From: JAEYZS01 sp031374125
GTDB lineage: Bacteria > Bdellovibrionota > Bdellovibrionia > Bdellovibrionales > JAEYZS01
NCBI GenBank assembly: GCA_031374125.1
Contig: JANMFM010000079.1
Coordinates: forward strand, 1-14,445
Direction of reading: 5' to 3'
DNA: 14,445 bases
The notes beneath the pieces are model-generated. The model was given only the letters and a program-made list of their open reading frames with translations. It did not search any database and was not told the origin of the DNA. Positions 6,477 through 13,381 of the stretch are shown in pieces (positions within the stretch are counted from its first letter, which is position 1; each line of letters opens with the position of its first letter). The position numbers and the translations under genes were made by a program.

Positions 6477-7028
6477 ATGAAATCAACACAAACAAATTTT
6501 CTTAAAAATCTTAATGTTTCTAATAAAAAATCTCACGGAGGCCTTACCGAAGGTAAAAGAAAAACAGCTCGTCCTATTTCTACCAAAAAGTGGTCTCATT
6601 TGGTTTTGAAATCTAAGAAAGCCAAAGGTCCCTTAAGCCTCTCTCATCCTAAAAACATAACACAAGTGAAATACATCCTAAGAAAACAAGCCTCAAAGCA
6701 TGGCGTAGAGATTACTGATTACGTAAACATGGGAAATCATCTTCATTTAAAGGTAAAACCACATTCAAGAGTAGGATTTCAGAAGTTTCTAAAATCAACC
6801 ACGGCCATGATTGCAAGAAAAGTAACGGGAGCTAGAAAGGGGTTTGAGTTTGGAAAGTTCTGGGATGGTTTAGCATTCACTAGAGTGATCCAATCGAGTT
6901 ATGAGTTATTTCAATTAAAAGGTTATTTTGAAGCTAATCGCTTAGAATCTAGAAAAGGATATCAAGAAAGGCTTTCTTACTTAAATTCTTTTAATACCTG
7001 GTTGAGATCTATGAGACTTCAAACTTAG
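6477..7028 (+). CDS. REP-associated tyrosine transposase-like protein (RAYT, Y1/HUH family)
   Basis: This 183-residue protein belongs to the Y1 transposase (IS200/IS605-like) superfamily, in the single-copy RAYT branch. The N-terminal signature GGLTEGKRKTARPISTKKWSHLVL is typical of this branch. The HUH metal-binding motif is present as H88-L-H90 in MGNHLHLKV, and the presumed nucleophile is Y140 in LKGYFEAN, corresponding to YIxxNP of relatives. The catalytic residues therefore look intact. I start at the ATG at 6477; an ATG at 6453 would add eight hydrophobic residues, and neither has a Shine-Dalgarno. No cargo gene or subterminal insertion-sequence ends are seen. RAYTs are thought to process REP palindromes, and short hairpins lie on both sides (6344-6391 and 7044-7061). 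Activity is inferred from family. Confidence 0.85.
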   Translation: MKSTQTNFLKNLNVSNKKSHGGLTEGKRKTARPISTKKWSHLVLKSKKAKGPLSLSHPKNITQVKYILRKQASKHGVEITDYVNMGNHLHLKVKPHSRVGFQKFLKSTTAMIARKVTGARKGFEFGKFWDGLAFTRVIQSSYELFQLKGYFEANRLESRKGYQERLSYLNSFNTWLRSMRLQT

Positions 7029-7043
7029 AAAAAACAAGATAAA

Positions 7044-7061
7044 GGCATCAGGCAGGATGCC
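7044..7061. repeat. Short hairpin right of the RAYT gene
   Basis: GGCATC and GATGCC form a 6-bp stem with loop AGGCAG; an alternative pairing is GGCA/TGCC around GGA. It fills the 34-base gap between the convergent RAYT and M64 peptidase genes. It may act as a weak bidirectional terminator or be a REP-like palindrome. Confidence 0.5.
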
Positions 7062-7062
7062 A

Positions 7063-8307
7063 TTATTGAATCGTCCACGCCCTAGAATCAGTCATCAGCT
7101 GATTTCTTTGAATTTCATCTCGGACTTTTGTGGTTTTATCTATAACTTTCACAGTTATTTTATGAGTTCCTGAAGTTAACCCTAAACTAGCAACAGAAAA
7201 ATTCAACTTCTGGGCTGCACTCACAATTTCCTTTCCATTGAGATACCATCTTACATCCAAATTGTGCCCTACAGGCTGCATGGGTGTGACTCTAAGAATT
7301 CTATCTTTTGCATAAGTTCCCGGAGCAGTCGCTGTTTCAATCGGCTTTACTTTTTTGTAAATTGAAAAAATCAATTGCTCTGAGTTCACTTCATAAAAAG
7401 GTAAACCCAAAGTTCTCATCTTGGAATTTTCCGTAGGCCTGTATCCAGAATTTGTATAACAGGTTCCTTCGAAAGTTTTTATGTGCCCCATATCAAGCCA
7501 GCGAAACCATTTTGTTTTGGCAGCTAACATTTGTAAGGACGTCATACTTGACCCATTGGCTGTTGCTAAACACTCCGAAGGATTCGATCCAGCATAGTTG
7601 TACTCATCTCCAAGCTTACCAAAAGTATGCCCGAATTCATGAATAGCAGTTTCTATAGAACTTGGATTTCTTGAAGCCAATGTTCCAACACCGTCTCCCC
7701 AGTATCCCGCACCGCCATGCTTAGTGGAATTTGCAATGGCAAGAATCTGATCCACCTTAGGAGCGTTCGCTGCATATTGTTTTGCCTTTTGAATATTAAC
7801 ACAAAGAAGCCTCTCTATCCCACTGCACCAATAATTCATATCTAAAGCGGTGTCTCTTTTGCGGCCATTAGAAAGATCGTTGTCCACACCTGACTGAGCT
7901 GAAATCACATCTACCCTGTGAACATTGAAATAAGATTTATAAGATTTTAAAGGTTCTTGATCCAAAAATTTATCAGAAATATTCTGAGCATCATCTGCAT
8001 ATTGTGAAAGCTGAGAATTCGTGTAACCATCTCCGATCAATACAACATTCACTCTGTTTACTAAACCATTATTCAAAATTGTTTTTACTGAACTTAATTT
8101 ATTGGCGATCACAATGCCTTTTTCATATTCTTGAGCTAATGGATCTAGAAAAATTTGATGATCATTGAATTCACCAAACTCATTTGTTCCTTCATAATGG
8201 ACATCTCCATTGTCTGTGACTTCTAAAATATTTTTAGTTTTTGTTTTTTGCAATCCGCACGCTGTAAGCACAAGCGCACTTAAAAATAAATAAACTAGAC
8301 CTTTCAA
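7063..8307 (-). CDS. M64-type (IgA peptidase family) zinc metallopeptidase lipoprotein
   Basis: This 414-residue protein has a lipoprotein signal with lipobox LTAC (C17), so it should be anchored in the envelope, probably the outer membrane or cell surface. The active site HEFGHTFGKLGDEY gives H223, E224, H227 and the downstream D234-E235, matching the HExxHxxGxxxDEY pattern of peptidase family M64. Upstream, VNVVLIGDGYT and YFNVHRVDVISAQSGVDN are also family hallmarks. The last 85 residues (about 330-414), with LDVRWYLNGKEI and SGTHKITVKVID, look like an immunoglobulin-like beta domain. It starts at TTG (8307), justified by a run of five G (8312-8316) four bases upstream. An ATG start is not available near the signal sequence. 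Substrate is not predictable from sequence; this family includes IgA-cleaving and uncharacterised bacterial enzymes. Confidence 0.93.
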   Translation of the reverse strand: MKGLVYLFLSALVLTACGLQKTKTKNILEVTDNGDVHYEGTNEFGEFNDHQIFLDPLAQEYEKGIVIANKLSSVKTILNNGLVNRVNVVLIGDGYTNSQLSQYADDAQNISDKFLDQEPLKSYKSYFNVHRVDVISAQSGVDNDLSNGRKRDTALDMNYWCSGIERLLCVNIQKAKQYAANAPKVDQILAIANSTKHGGAGYWGDGVGTLASRNPSSIETAIHEFGHTFGKLGDEYNYAGSNPSECLATANGSSMTSLQMLAAKTKWFRWLDMGHIKTFEGTCYTNSGYRPTENSKMRTLGLPFYEVNSEQLIFSIYKKVKPIETATAPGTYAKDRILRVTPMQPVGHNLDVRWYLNGKEIVSAAQKLNFSVASLGLTSGTHKITVKVIDKTTKVRDEIQRNQLMTDSRAWTIQ

Positions 8308-8484
8308 ACAGCCCCCACTTCGACTAATGAGTTATGACTTTTTATATCGGTAGGTAGGTTAGAAAAATGTCGCATAATTCCCGTGTCTTGGGGCAAAACA
8401 GACAAAGTGCTAGGCTCTGATCATCTTATAGCCCAGATGAACTGGAATGTGGGTTGCACTTTATGGGTCTGAAAAGAGGTATTT

Positions 8485-8721
8485 ATGATTATAGCCAAAG
8501 CATTTCGATTTTTTAAAATAGGAATAGTCACTCTGCAGGCAATAACGATTGCAGCTGCTTTATGGGAAACTTATAGAAAATCAAAAGCTAAAAATAATAA
8601 TAAGTTTGATAAACCTGATTCAGGAAGAAAATATGCCAAAGGCAAAAGAGATATTATAGACGAAACGTCTTGGGAATCCTTTCCGGCAAGTGATGCTCCT
8701 GCGTCTAATAAATTCAATTGA
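8485..8721 (+). CDS. Small membrane protein with C-terminal SFPASD motif
   Basis: The 78-residue product begins with an ATG preceded by AGAGGT at good spacing. One hydrophobic helix (about residues 13-28, IGIVTLQAITIAAALW) is followed by a strongly basic stretch (KSKAKNNNK). The C-terminus ETSWESFPASDAPAS carries the short SFPASD(P)P-like motif seen at the end of many small bacterial proteins, often stress-related, whose function is unknown. It ends before a perfect bidirectional terminator shared with the convergent stress protein gene. I cannot name a family. Because it is short, expression is inferred from the ribosome binding site, the conserved motif and the terminator. Confidence 0.8.
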   Translation: MIIAKAFRFFKIGIVTLQAITIAAALWETYRKSKAKNNNKFDKPDSGRKYAKGKRDIIDETSWESFPASDAPASNKFN

Positions 8722-8741
8722 ATTCATTCAATTTAATAATA

Positions 8742-8777
8742 AAAAAAGCGCATGGAAAAAATCCCATGCGCTTTTTT
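8742..8777. terminator. Bidirectional intrinsic terminator
   Basis: A 14-bp perfect stem, AAAAAAGCGCATGG at 8742-8755 and its complement at 8764-8777, encloses an 8-base loop. The GC core with A-tract on one side and T-tract on the other makes it efficient both ways. It lies between the convergent small membrane protein and glycine-zipper stress protein genes. Confidence 0.93.
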
Positions 8778-8803
8778 AAAATAATTAGAGAATTAAGAAA
8801 TAA

Positions 8804-9388
8804 CTACAAACGAGATTCCATCTCTCCCCTGTTAATTTCTTTTCTAATTATTTTACTGTCTTTCTCTGATACTGCGGTTACGTCTTTGGCTCCGCCTGAT
8901 TGAAGAATCAATCTCGCTTTGTTCATCCAATTCGTATCATCAGCGTGAACAGAGAGAAGCATGGCCCCTTCTTTAACATAGCTCTCGTATTTTTTTGCTT
9001 CATCTTCCGAGATGCCTGATCCTACGAGTGCTCCTGCGACTCCTCCTACTGTCCCGACAATCCCTGCTGCCGCAATGGCTGCCATAATAGGACCTGCTGC
9101 TACAAAAGGGCCAATTCCTGGAATAGCTAATGCACCAGCACCTGCCAACCATCCTAAGGCTCCACCAAATGCAAGTCCACCAACTGCGCCTGTTGTAGCG
9201 CCTTCAGTGGCCTTGGTTTCTTTTTGGTCTTTTTCAAAAAAATCATCACTTTCTCCAGGAATCAAAACAGAAGTATCTGAATTTCTATATCCTTGAGCTT
9301 TAAGGTTATCTACCGTTTTTTCCAATTCCATTCGAGTCTCAAAAACTCCGAATACTGCCTTTGCTTTTTGGTATTGAGATGTTGTCAT
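8804..9388 (-). CDS. Glycine-zipper general stress protein (YflT/17M-like N-terminus)
   Basis: I start at the ATG at 9388, which has a very strong GGAGGAGG upstream; a longer frame to 9448 runs through a hairpin and is rejected. The 194-residue protein begins KAVFGVFETRMELEKTVDNLKAQGY, resembling the general stress protein 17M-like domain, in which a compact domain predicts short-sequence recognition of an unknown partner. The middle (about 65-130) is Gly/Ala-rich with repeated GxxxG spacing (GATTGAVGGLAFGGALGWL and later), a glycine zipper likely to insert in or pack against membranes. A charged C-terminal part then follows, with DEAKKYESYVKEGAMLLSVHA. It lies 65 bases below the BON-domain gene on the same strand, with a hairpin in the gap. 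Role in stress is inferred from family resemblance. Confidence 0.8.
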   Translation of the reverse strand: MTTSQYQKAKAVFGVFETRMELEKTVDNLKAQGYRNSDTSVLIPGESDDFFEKDQKETKATEGATTGAVGGLAFGGALGWLAGAGALAIPGIGPFVAAGPIMAAIAAAGIVGTVGGVAGALVGSGISEDEAKKYESYVKEGAMLLSVHADDTNWMNKARLILQSGGAKDVTAVSEKDSKIIRKEINRGEMESRL

Positions 9389-9424
9389 TAAAATCCTCCT
9401 CCGCTTGTTTGCGTTGTAATTAGT

Positions 9425-9446
9425 GCTAAGAGCTTTTGCTCTTAGC
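9425..9446 (-). repeat. Perfect hairpin between BON and glycine-zipper genes
   Basis: GCTAAGAGC and GCTCTTAGC form a perfect 9-bp stem with a TTTT/AAAA loop, seven bases below the stop of the BON gene. No T-run follows, so it is more likely an RNA-processing or stability element than a full terminator. Its apex and arm sequence match the hairpin in the lemA leader. Confidence 0.7.
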
Positions 9447-9453
9447 AAGTTCC

Positions 9454-9822
9454 CTATCTTCTAGATGTATCTACTGTAATTTCATTACGAACAGCTCTAT
9501 TGCCTGCAACTCTTTGCGCCACGTTCACCAATTGAGTTCTCTCATTTTGAGTTGCGACACTGCCTCTTAAAGTCACTGTATTATTAAGAGTGATGACCTC
9601 AATATTTTTTGCTGATGTTGAAAGATTATTGCTTTTACCAAGCTCTTCGCGAATCATGCGTGTTACCTCAACATCTTGGCTTGTACCTGAGCTTTGATCT
9701 AAAACGCCTGGATTAGATGCATCTGTCGGCGCTGTTGTATAAGCTAGTGCGCCCTTTGTAAAACCTCCTATTGTAAAACCCAATAGCACAAGTGCTGATA
9801 ATTTAAGTGATGTTCGTTTCAT
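9454..9822 (-). CDS. Exported BON-domain protein
   Basis: The 122-residue protein has a signal peptide (about residues 1-27, ending KGALAY) and one BON domain (about 49-120). The domain follows the expected pattern: DVEVTRMIREELGKSNNLSTSAKNIEV, then VITLNNTVTLRGSVATQNER, then NVAQRVAGNRAVRNEITV. BON domains bind phospholipid membranes and are found in OsmY and related envelope-protection proteins, so a periplasmic role in osmotic or envelope stress is plausible but inferred. The ATG has a GGAG Shine-Dalgarno at proper spacing. It is the first gene before the glycine-zipper protein and shares a long upstream intergenic region with a divergent AgmX/PglI-domain gene. Confidence 0.9.
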   Translation of the reverse strand: MKRTSLKLSALVLLGFTIGGFTKGALAYTTAPTDASNPGVLDQSSGTSQDVEVTRMIREELGKSNNLSTSAKNIEVITLNNTVTLRGSVATQNERTQLVNVAQRVAGNRAVRNEITVDTSRR

Positions 9823-10243
9823 AATTTTCTCCGTTTGGTTACCTTAAGTACTTTTTTGAGTTTTAATTACTCTAAAAAATCCTAAGAAGTTGATTGTTCG
9901 AGTTTCTATCTACTTCTTCCATTCGCAAACTTTGTACCTAAGTCTCCGCTAAAGGATTTAGATCTGAGAGAATATCATGCGGATAAATTCCACAGCCTAA
10001 TGAATTTTTACCCCATCTGATTCTGATACAGTTGTTGAAAATTAGAAAATCAGATTGGGATGTATCATTTTAAGAAAAATTCGTATTCCTGAACAAGAAT
10101 CCATTCTTAGAATTTTTGTATTCTTTTAGAGAATTTACCTTTCACAAAAAGTTCTATAAAATATCTAAATAATAATCAAAAAAACCAAAATTATTTCCCC
10201 ATTACTGTCTATTTGTTTGTCTATGGTTTTTTCTAGAGGGCCT
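9823..10243. other. Long AT-rich intergenic region between divergent genes
   Basis: No convincing gene lies in these 421 bases. They contain a long inverted repeat (ATCTGATT at 10015-10022 and AATCAGAT at 10048-10055, 25-base loop) and a cluster of alternating AGAAT/ATTCT pentamers at 10085-10134. No strong sigma70 promoter was recognised for either flanking gene. Confidence 0.6.
10015..10055. repeat. Long-loop inverted repeat ATCTGATT / AATCAGAT
   Basis: Two perfect 8-base arms lie 25 bases apart. Flanking CCC and GGG can extend the pairing with a one-base bulge. It may be an operator pair or a structured transcript leader; there is no T-run. Confidence 0.45.
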
Positions 10244-10690
10244 ATGAATAAGAAAAAGATACTTTTATTATCCCTATCCATATTTGCCGTTGCGGGATCA
10301 GCATACGGAATGAAGTACTATTATGACCACTTTGAAAAGCGTAGCGGAAAGATCGTTTCTAAAATTCCAAAACTCTCACAAGAAGATAAAATTCGAAATA
10401 TCATCAAGAAGAATCTTAAGGACATTCAAGAGTGCTATAATCAACGCTTAGAAGATGGGTTGGATAAGAATGGTGAACTCAAAATTTCTTGGGACATTAA
10501 TGAAATTGGTATCGCCTCAAATTTCAATGAATCCGACAATGAATTGAATGATACAGAACTTTATGACTGTAGTTCTCACGCCATCAGCAAATGGCGTTTC
10601 CCTGAAGGAATATATTTTAAAATTAATTATACTTTTAAGTTAAAACAAAAAGAAAAAAACGATCGTCAAACCGCCTCTACTGTAGAGTAG
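10244..10690 (+). CDS. AgmX/PglI C-terminal domain protein
   Basis: I start at the ATG at 10244, preceded by AGAGGG; an upstream start at 10217 adds nine residues ahead of the lysine-rich signal. The 148-residue product begins MNKKKILLLSLSIFAVAGSAYG, a signal peptide or anchor. The following domain matches the AgmX/PglI C-terminal pattern common in Myxococcota and Bdellovibrionota: IRNIIKKNLKDIQECYNQRL, GELKISWDINEIG, then LYDCSSHAISKWRFPEG, with the two characteristic cysteines (ECY and DCS) and the closing W-x-FP. In motility proteins these domains occur with TonB-like or adventurous-gliding complexes; here it is a stand-alone anchored domain, so its partner is unknown. It ends three bases before the convergent rhodanese stop. 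Confidence 0.85.
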   Translation: MNKKKILLLSLSIFAVAGSAYGMKYYYDHFEKRSGKIVSKIPKLSQEDKIRNIIKKNLKDIQECYNQRLEDGLDKNGELKISWDINEIGIASNFNESDNELNDTELYDCSSHAISKWRFPEGIYFKINYTFKLKQKEKNDRQTASTVE

Positions 10691-10693
10691 AAT

Positions 10694-11047
10694 CTAGTCT
10701 TTAACTATTGGATACTTGAGCTCATTCCAGAGAATCATTCCGCCAATCATATTGGCAGTATTTTTATAACCCAAACCTTGACTGAAGGTTGTTGCCTGCC
10801 CTGATCTTCCCCCGCTTCTACAAACAAAAATGATATCTTGATTGCGATCATCTTCGTTTAAAAGTTTGATGAGATCATCTCCTAATGTTACGAGTTCTGC
10901 GCCATCAATATGACCTAATTCTCCAACAAATTCGTCAGGACGTCTCACATCTATGATGCGAACGCTCTTAGTATGATCCTTTAAGTTTTGAGGTGTAACC
11001 TCAGGAATTCCGCTGTTTATCTGAATTTTTAATTTATCTTTAAACAT
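10694..11047 (-). CDS. Single-domain rhodanese
   Basis: This 117-residue protein is a complete single rhodanese domain, a thiosulfate:cyanide sulfurtransferase-like fold that carries sulfur on a cysteine. It has EVTPQNLKD, the CH2A-type IIDVRRPDEFVGELGHIDGAELV, and the active-site loop VCRSGGRSGQ with C76. The C-terminal part (GYKNTANMIGGMILWNE) is also typical. I choose the ATG at 11047 because a longer frame to 11488 lies antisense to the polymerase gene. An ATG at 11077 is possible, and neither has a strong Shine-Dalgarno. There is no signal peptide, so it is cytoplasmic. Partner pathway is not evident; neighbours do not include a sulfur gene. Its start is 63 bases from the divergent Y-family polymerase. 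Confidence 0.93.
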   Translation of the reverse strand: MFKDKLKIQINSGIPEVTPQNLKDHTKSVRIIDVRRPDEFVGELGHIDGAELVTLGDDLIKLLNEDDRNQDIIFVCRSGGRSGQATTFSQGLGYKNTANMIGGMILWNELKYPIVKD

Positions 11048-11110
11048 ACTTAAAATTACTACCAAGAAATGGCTCATGACAACTGTTTTTGAAGCTGATA
11101 AATCTACTTC

Positions 11111-12364
11111 ATGTCTGAAACGAACTATCAATCTACAGTTCAATCTACGGTGCAGTGGATCTTTGTAGATCTGAATTCTTACTTTGCTGCTGTTGAGCAA
11201 GAAATCAATCCGAAATATCGTGGAAAGCCTTTGGCTGTACTTCCAACCATGGCCGAAACTACAAGTGTCATCGCCGCAAGCATTGAAGCTAAAAAATTTG
11301 GGGTCAAAACCAATGTTCGTGTCAGTGACGCCAGAAAAATGTGCCCTGGAATTATTTTTGTTGAGGCAAACCATAAATATTATGTGGATTATCATAATCG
11401 TATCGTCGAAGCAGTTGAAAGCTGTCACCCTGTTCATGCCGTTATGTCTATTGATGAAGTGGCGTTGAAATTGGGCGGCCGCGATCAAAAATTAGAAAAT
11501 GCTTTAAAACTAGCAGAAGAAATCCGTACCAAGATTTTTTCTGTAGGATCACAACTCAAATGCTCAATTGGCCTTTCGACAAATAAACTTCTTTCTAAAG
11601 TCGCAAGTGATATGCAAAAACCTAATGGACTGACCGTCATTTTGAAAGAGGACATTCCCAATAAACTTCTATCCTTAAAACTTCGTGATTTTCCAGGCAT
11701 TGGCGGTGGTATGGAAGAGCGTTTGAATCTCAAGGGTATCCACACCGTTCAAGATATGTTCAATCAAGATGAAAAATCGATGAAAAATATCTGGGGTGGA
11801 ATCGTCGGCCAAAGATATTACCACTGGATTCGCGGCGAAGATCTAGGAGATGCAAAAACTGAAAACACAAAGTCTCTCAATCGTTCGCATGTACTCTCAC
11901 CAGAGTTGAGAACTCAAGCGGGTGCTTTTGGTATTGCGCAAAAACTGCTTCACAAGGCAGGTCTTGCTATGAGAAGGGACAACTATTGGGCTCGCGCCAT
12001 GTATGTTTCTATACGCTATACCGATCGCACAAAATGGTCTGAGGAAACTCGCATGGATGACTGTCAGGATGTACATGGCTTAAATCACATCCTGCAAGAC
12101 ATGTGGTCGAGAAGAAAGCAACGAGGAACTCCTTTAAAAGTTTCTATAACGCTTTCCAATCTCATCACAAACGAAGAGAGAACATTGTCTTTTTTTGAGA
12201 ATACCAATCGCACCAAGCTCTCCCACGCCATGGATGCCCTTAATTTAAAGTACGGTAAAAACCTCATATACCTCGCTGGAATGCATGAAACCAAAAAAGG
12301 CGCTCCTACACGCATTGCCTTCTCCAATATTCCAGATTTCTCAATAGACGAAGACAAAGACTAG
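11111..12364 (+). CDS. Y-family DNA polymerase (DinB/Pol IV-like, divergent)
   Basis: Y-family polymerases copy damaged DNA with low fidelity. The 417-residue product has the metal-binding residues: D20 in IFVDLNSYFAAVEQ and D115-E116 in MSIDEVALKL. F25 is at the usual steric-gate position. CSIGLSTNKLLSKVASDMQKPNG is the strongly conserved palm motif, and DFPGIGGGMEERL is the thumb helix-hairpin-helix. The protein is longer than Pol IV (about 350), and the usual SIDEAYLD motif is changed after the two carboxylates. I see no clear beta-clamp-binding QLxLF motif at the C-terminus. The first 14 residues include a tandem QSTV repeat. No Shine-Dalgarno precedes the ATG, and an ATGACA / TAAATC pair ending at 11104 could make the transcript leaderless. 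It does not belong clearly to dinB or imuB, so I leave the symbol empty. Confidence 0.92.
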   Translation: MSETNYQSTVQSTVQWIFVDLNSYFAAVEQEINPKYRGKPLAVLPTMAETTSVIAASIEAKKFGVKTNVRVSDARKMCPGIIFVEANHKYYVDYHNRIVEAVESCHPVHAVMSIDEVALKLGGRDQKLENALKLAEEIRTKIFSVGSQLKCSIGLSTNKLLSKVASDMQKPNGLTVILKEDIPNKLLSLKLRDFPGIGGGMEERLNLKGIHTVQDMFNQDEKSMKNIWGGIVGQRYYHWIRGEDLGDAKTENTKSLNRSHVLSPELRTQAGAFGIAQKLLHKAGLAMRRDNYWARAMYVSIRYTDRTKWSEETRMDDCQDVHGLNHILQDMWSRRKQRGTPLKVSITLSNLITNEERTLSFFENTNRTKLSHAMDALNLKYGKNLIYLAGMHETKKGAPTRIAFSNIPDFSIDEDKD

Positions 12365-12507
12365 AGGCAAACTGTCTAAAATCTCACTCTGATATTCACA
12401 CGCTGTACATGTATGCAAACTTCTTTACACCTGTTCTCCCTATCTGGGATATAACGCTTTTTACATTCTCATAAATAGATTAACTAGTGATTCTAAGCAC
12501 TTCGATT

Positions 12508-12524
12508 TTGGCATCACCCTTGCT
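12508..12524 (+). promoter_or_regulatory. Sigma54 (-24/-12) promoter for the lytic transglycosylase
   Basis: The sequence TTGGCATCACCCTTGCT fits the RpoN consensus YTGGCACGRNNNTTGCW at all but two defined positions, with the invariant GG (12510-12511) and GC (12522-12523) exactly 10 bases apart. Transcription would start near 12535. An overlapping sigma70 reading (TTGGCA with TATTAT) has too short a spacer (15). A palindromic TACATGTA about 100 bases upstream could be an activator site. Confidence 0.6.
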
Positions 12525-12598
12525 TTTATATTATGTAACACAACGGGACGTAGAGTTACTGGATGTAATTTAAATGAATCAAAAGGGAGTTACTAGTT

Positions 12599-13357
12599 AT
12601 GAAATTCAATAAACTATATATTACAGCGATTGTGATTGGTTTATTTCACGTACCTAGCACGTCATACCAAACTATTTTAGCAATGCCTTCAGTTGATCTC
12701 GCTTCAGTATTTGAACATCAAAAAGAACTTGTTGGTTCAAAGAGACTGCCGAGTGCATTTCAAGAAAACAAAAATGCAGAACAAATCGTTTCTCAATTGG
12801 TATTGGAAATTGTGCGCGAGTCACTTCCCAAAAATTATAAAAATCAGTCTGAGAAAGTAGCAAAAACCATCATTGAAGAAGCCAATAAATATGAGATGGA
12901 TCCATTATTCTTAACGTCCATCATCAAGCATGAATCTGCTTTCAATCCAAAATCCATTGGATTAGTTGGTGAAATTGGTCTTATGCAGATCCGCCCGACT
13001 ACGGCAAAATGGTTGAACGATAAATATAAAATCGTAAAGAAAGTGAATCTTAAGAACCCAATTACAAATATCAAATTGGGCGCTTTCTTCTTGAACAAAT
13101 TAAGAGGAAAGTTTGACAACAATAGCCGTTACTACATGTCTGCATACAATATGGGAGCAGCAAAATTAAGACAGAAGTTAAAAGAAAACGTAAAACCTAA
13201 GGAATACGTAGGCCATGTAATGAAACACTATGTGAAATACATGGAGCGCTTAGAAGTTGCAGCAGAAAAATCACTTCAGTTGTCAGAAGCAGAAATGATG
13301 ATCAGAACGGCTCAACTCTGTAACGGAATCCCGGCAAAACACTTAGCTTACAACTGA
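12599..13357 (+). CDS. Exported lytic transglycosylase (SLT domain)
   Basis: The 252-residue protein has an N-terminal signal sequence (about 1-29, ending TILAMPS, cleavage uncertain) and a C-terminal SLT domain (about 84-215). It cleaves the glycan strands of peptidoglycan without water, forming 1,6-anhydromuramic ends. The catalytic glutamate is E112 in IIKHESAFNPKS, followed by GEIGLMQIRPTTA and the closing SAYNMGAAKL (usually AYNaGpg) motif. The start ATG has GGGAG nine bases upstream. A sigma54 promoter match lies at 12508-12524 and a terminator at 13382, so it is probably a single-gene transcript. The helical N-terminal region (about 33-83) and 40-residue C-terminal tail are not recognised. 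Use in self-remodelling or in attack on other cells cannot be told from sequence. Confidence 0.95.
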   Translation: MKFNKLYITAIVIGLFHVPSTSYQTILAMPSVDLASVFEHQKELVGSKRLPSAFQENKNAEQIVSQLVLEIVRESLPKNYKNQSEKVAKTIIEEANKYEMDPLFLTSIIKHESAFNPKSIGLVGEIGLMQIRPTTAKWLNDKYKIVKKVNLKNPITNIKLGAFFLNKLRGKFDNNSRYYMSAYNMGAAKLRQKLKENVKPKEYVGHVMKHYVKYMERLEVAAEKSLQLSEAEMMIRTAQLCNGIPAKHLAYN

Positions 13358-13381
13358 TTTAAACCTTATCGAATTATTTGG

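Noticed and set aside
8718..8903. 61-residue plus-strand frame across the terminator
   Set aside because: It runs through a perfect intrinsic terminator and the antisense of the stress protein gene.
11128..11151. 12-base tandem repeat at the polymerase start
   Set aside because: It encodes a simple QSTV duplication before the catalytic domain and needs no special explanation.
11048..11488. Long N-terminal extension of the rhodanese
   Set aside because: It lies antisense to the Y-family polymerase, whose conserved motifs are clear; a complete rhodanese domain begins after 11047.
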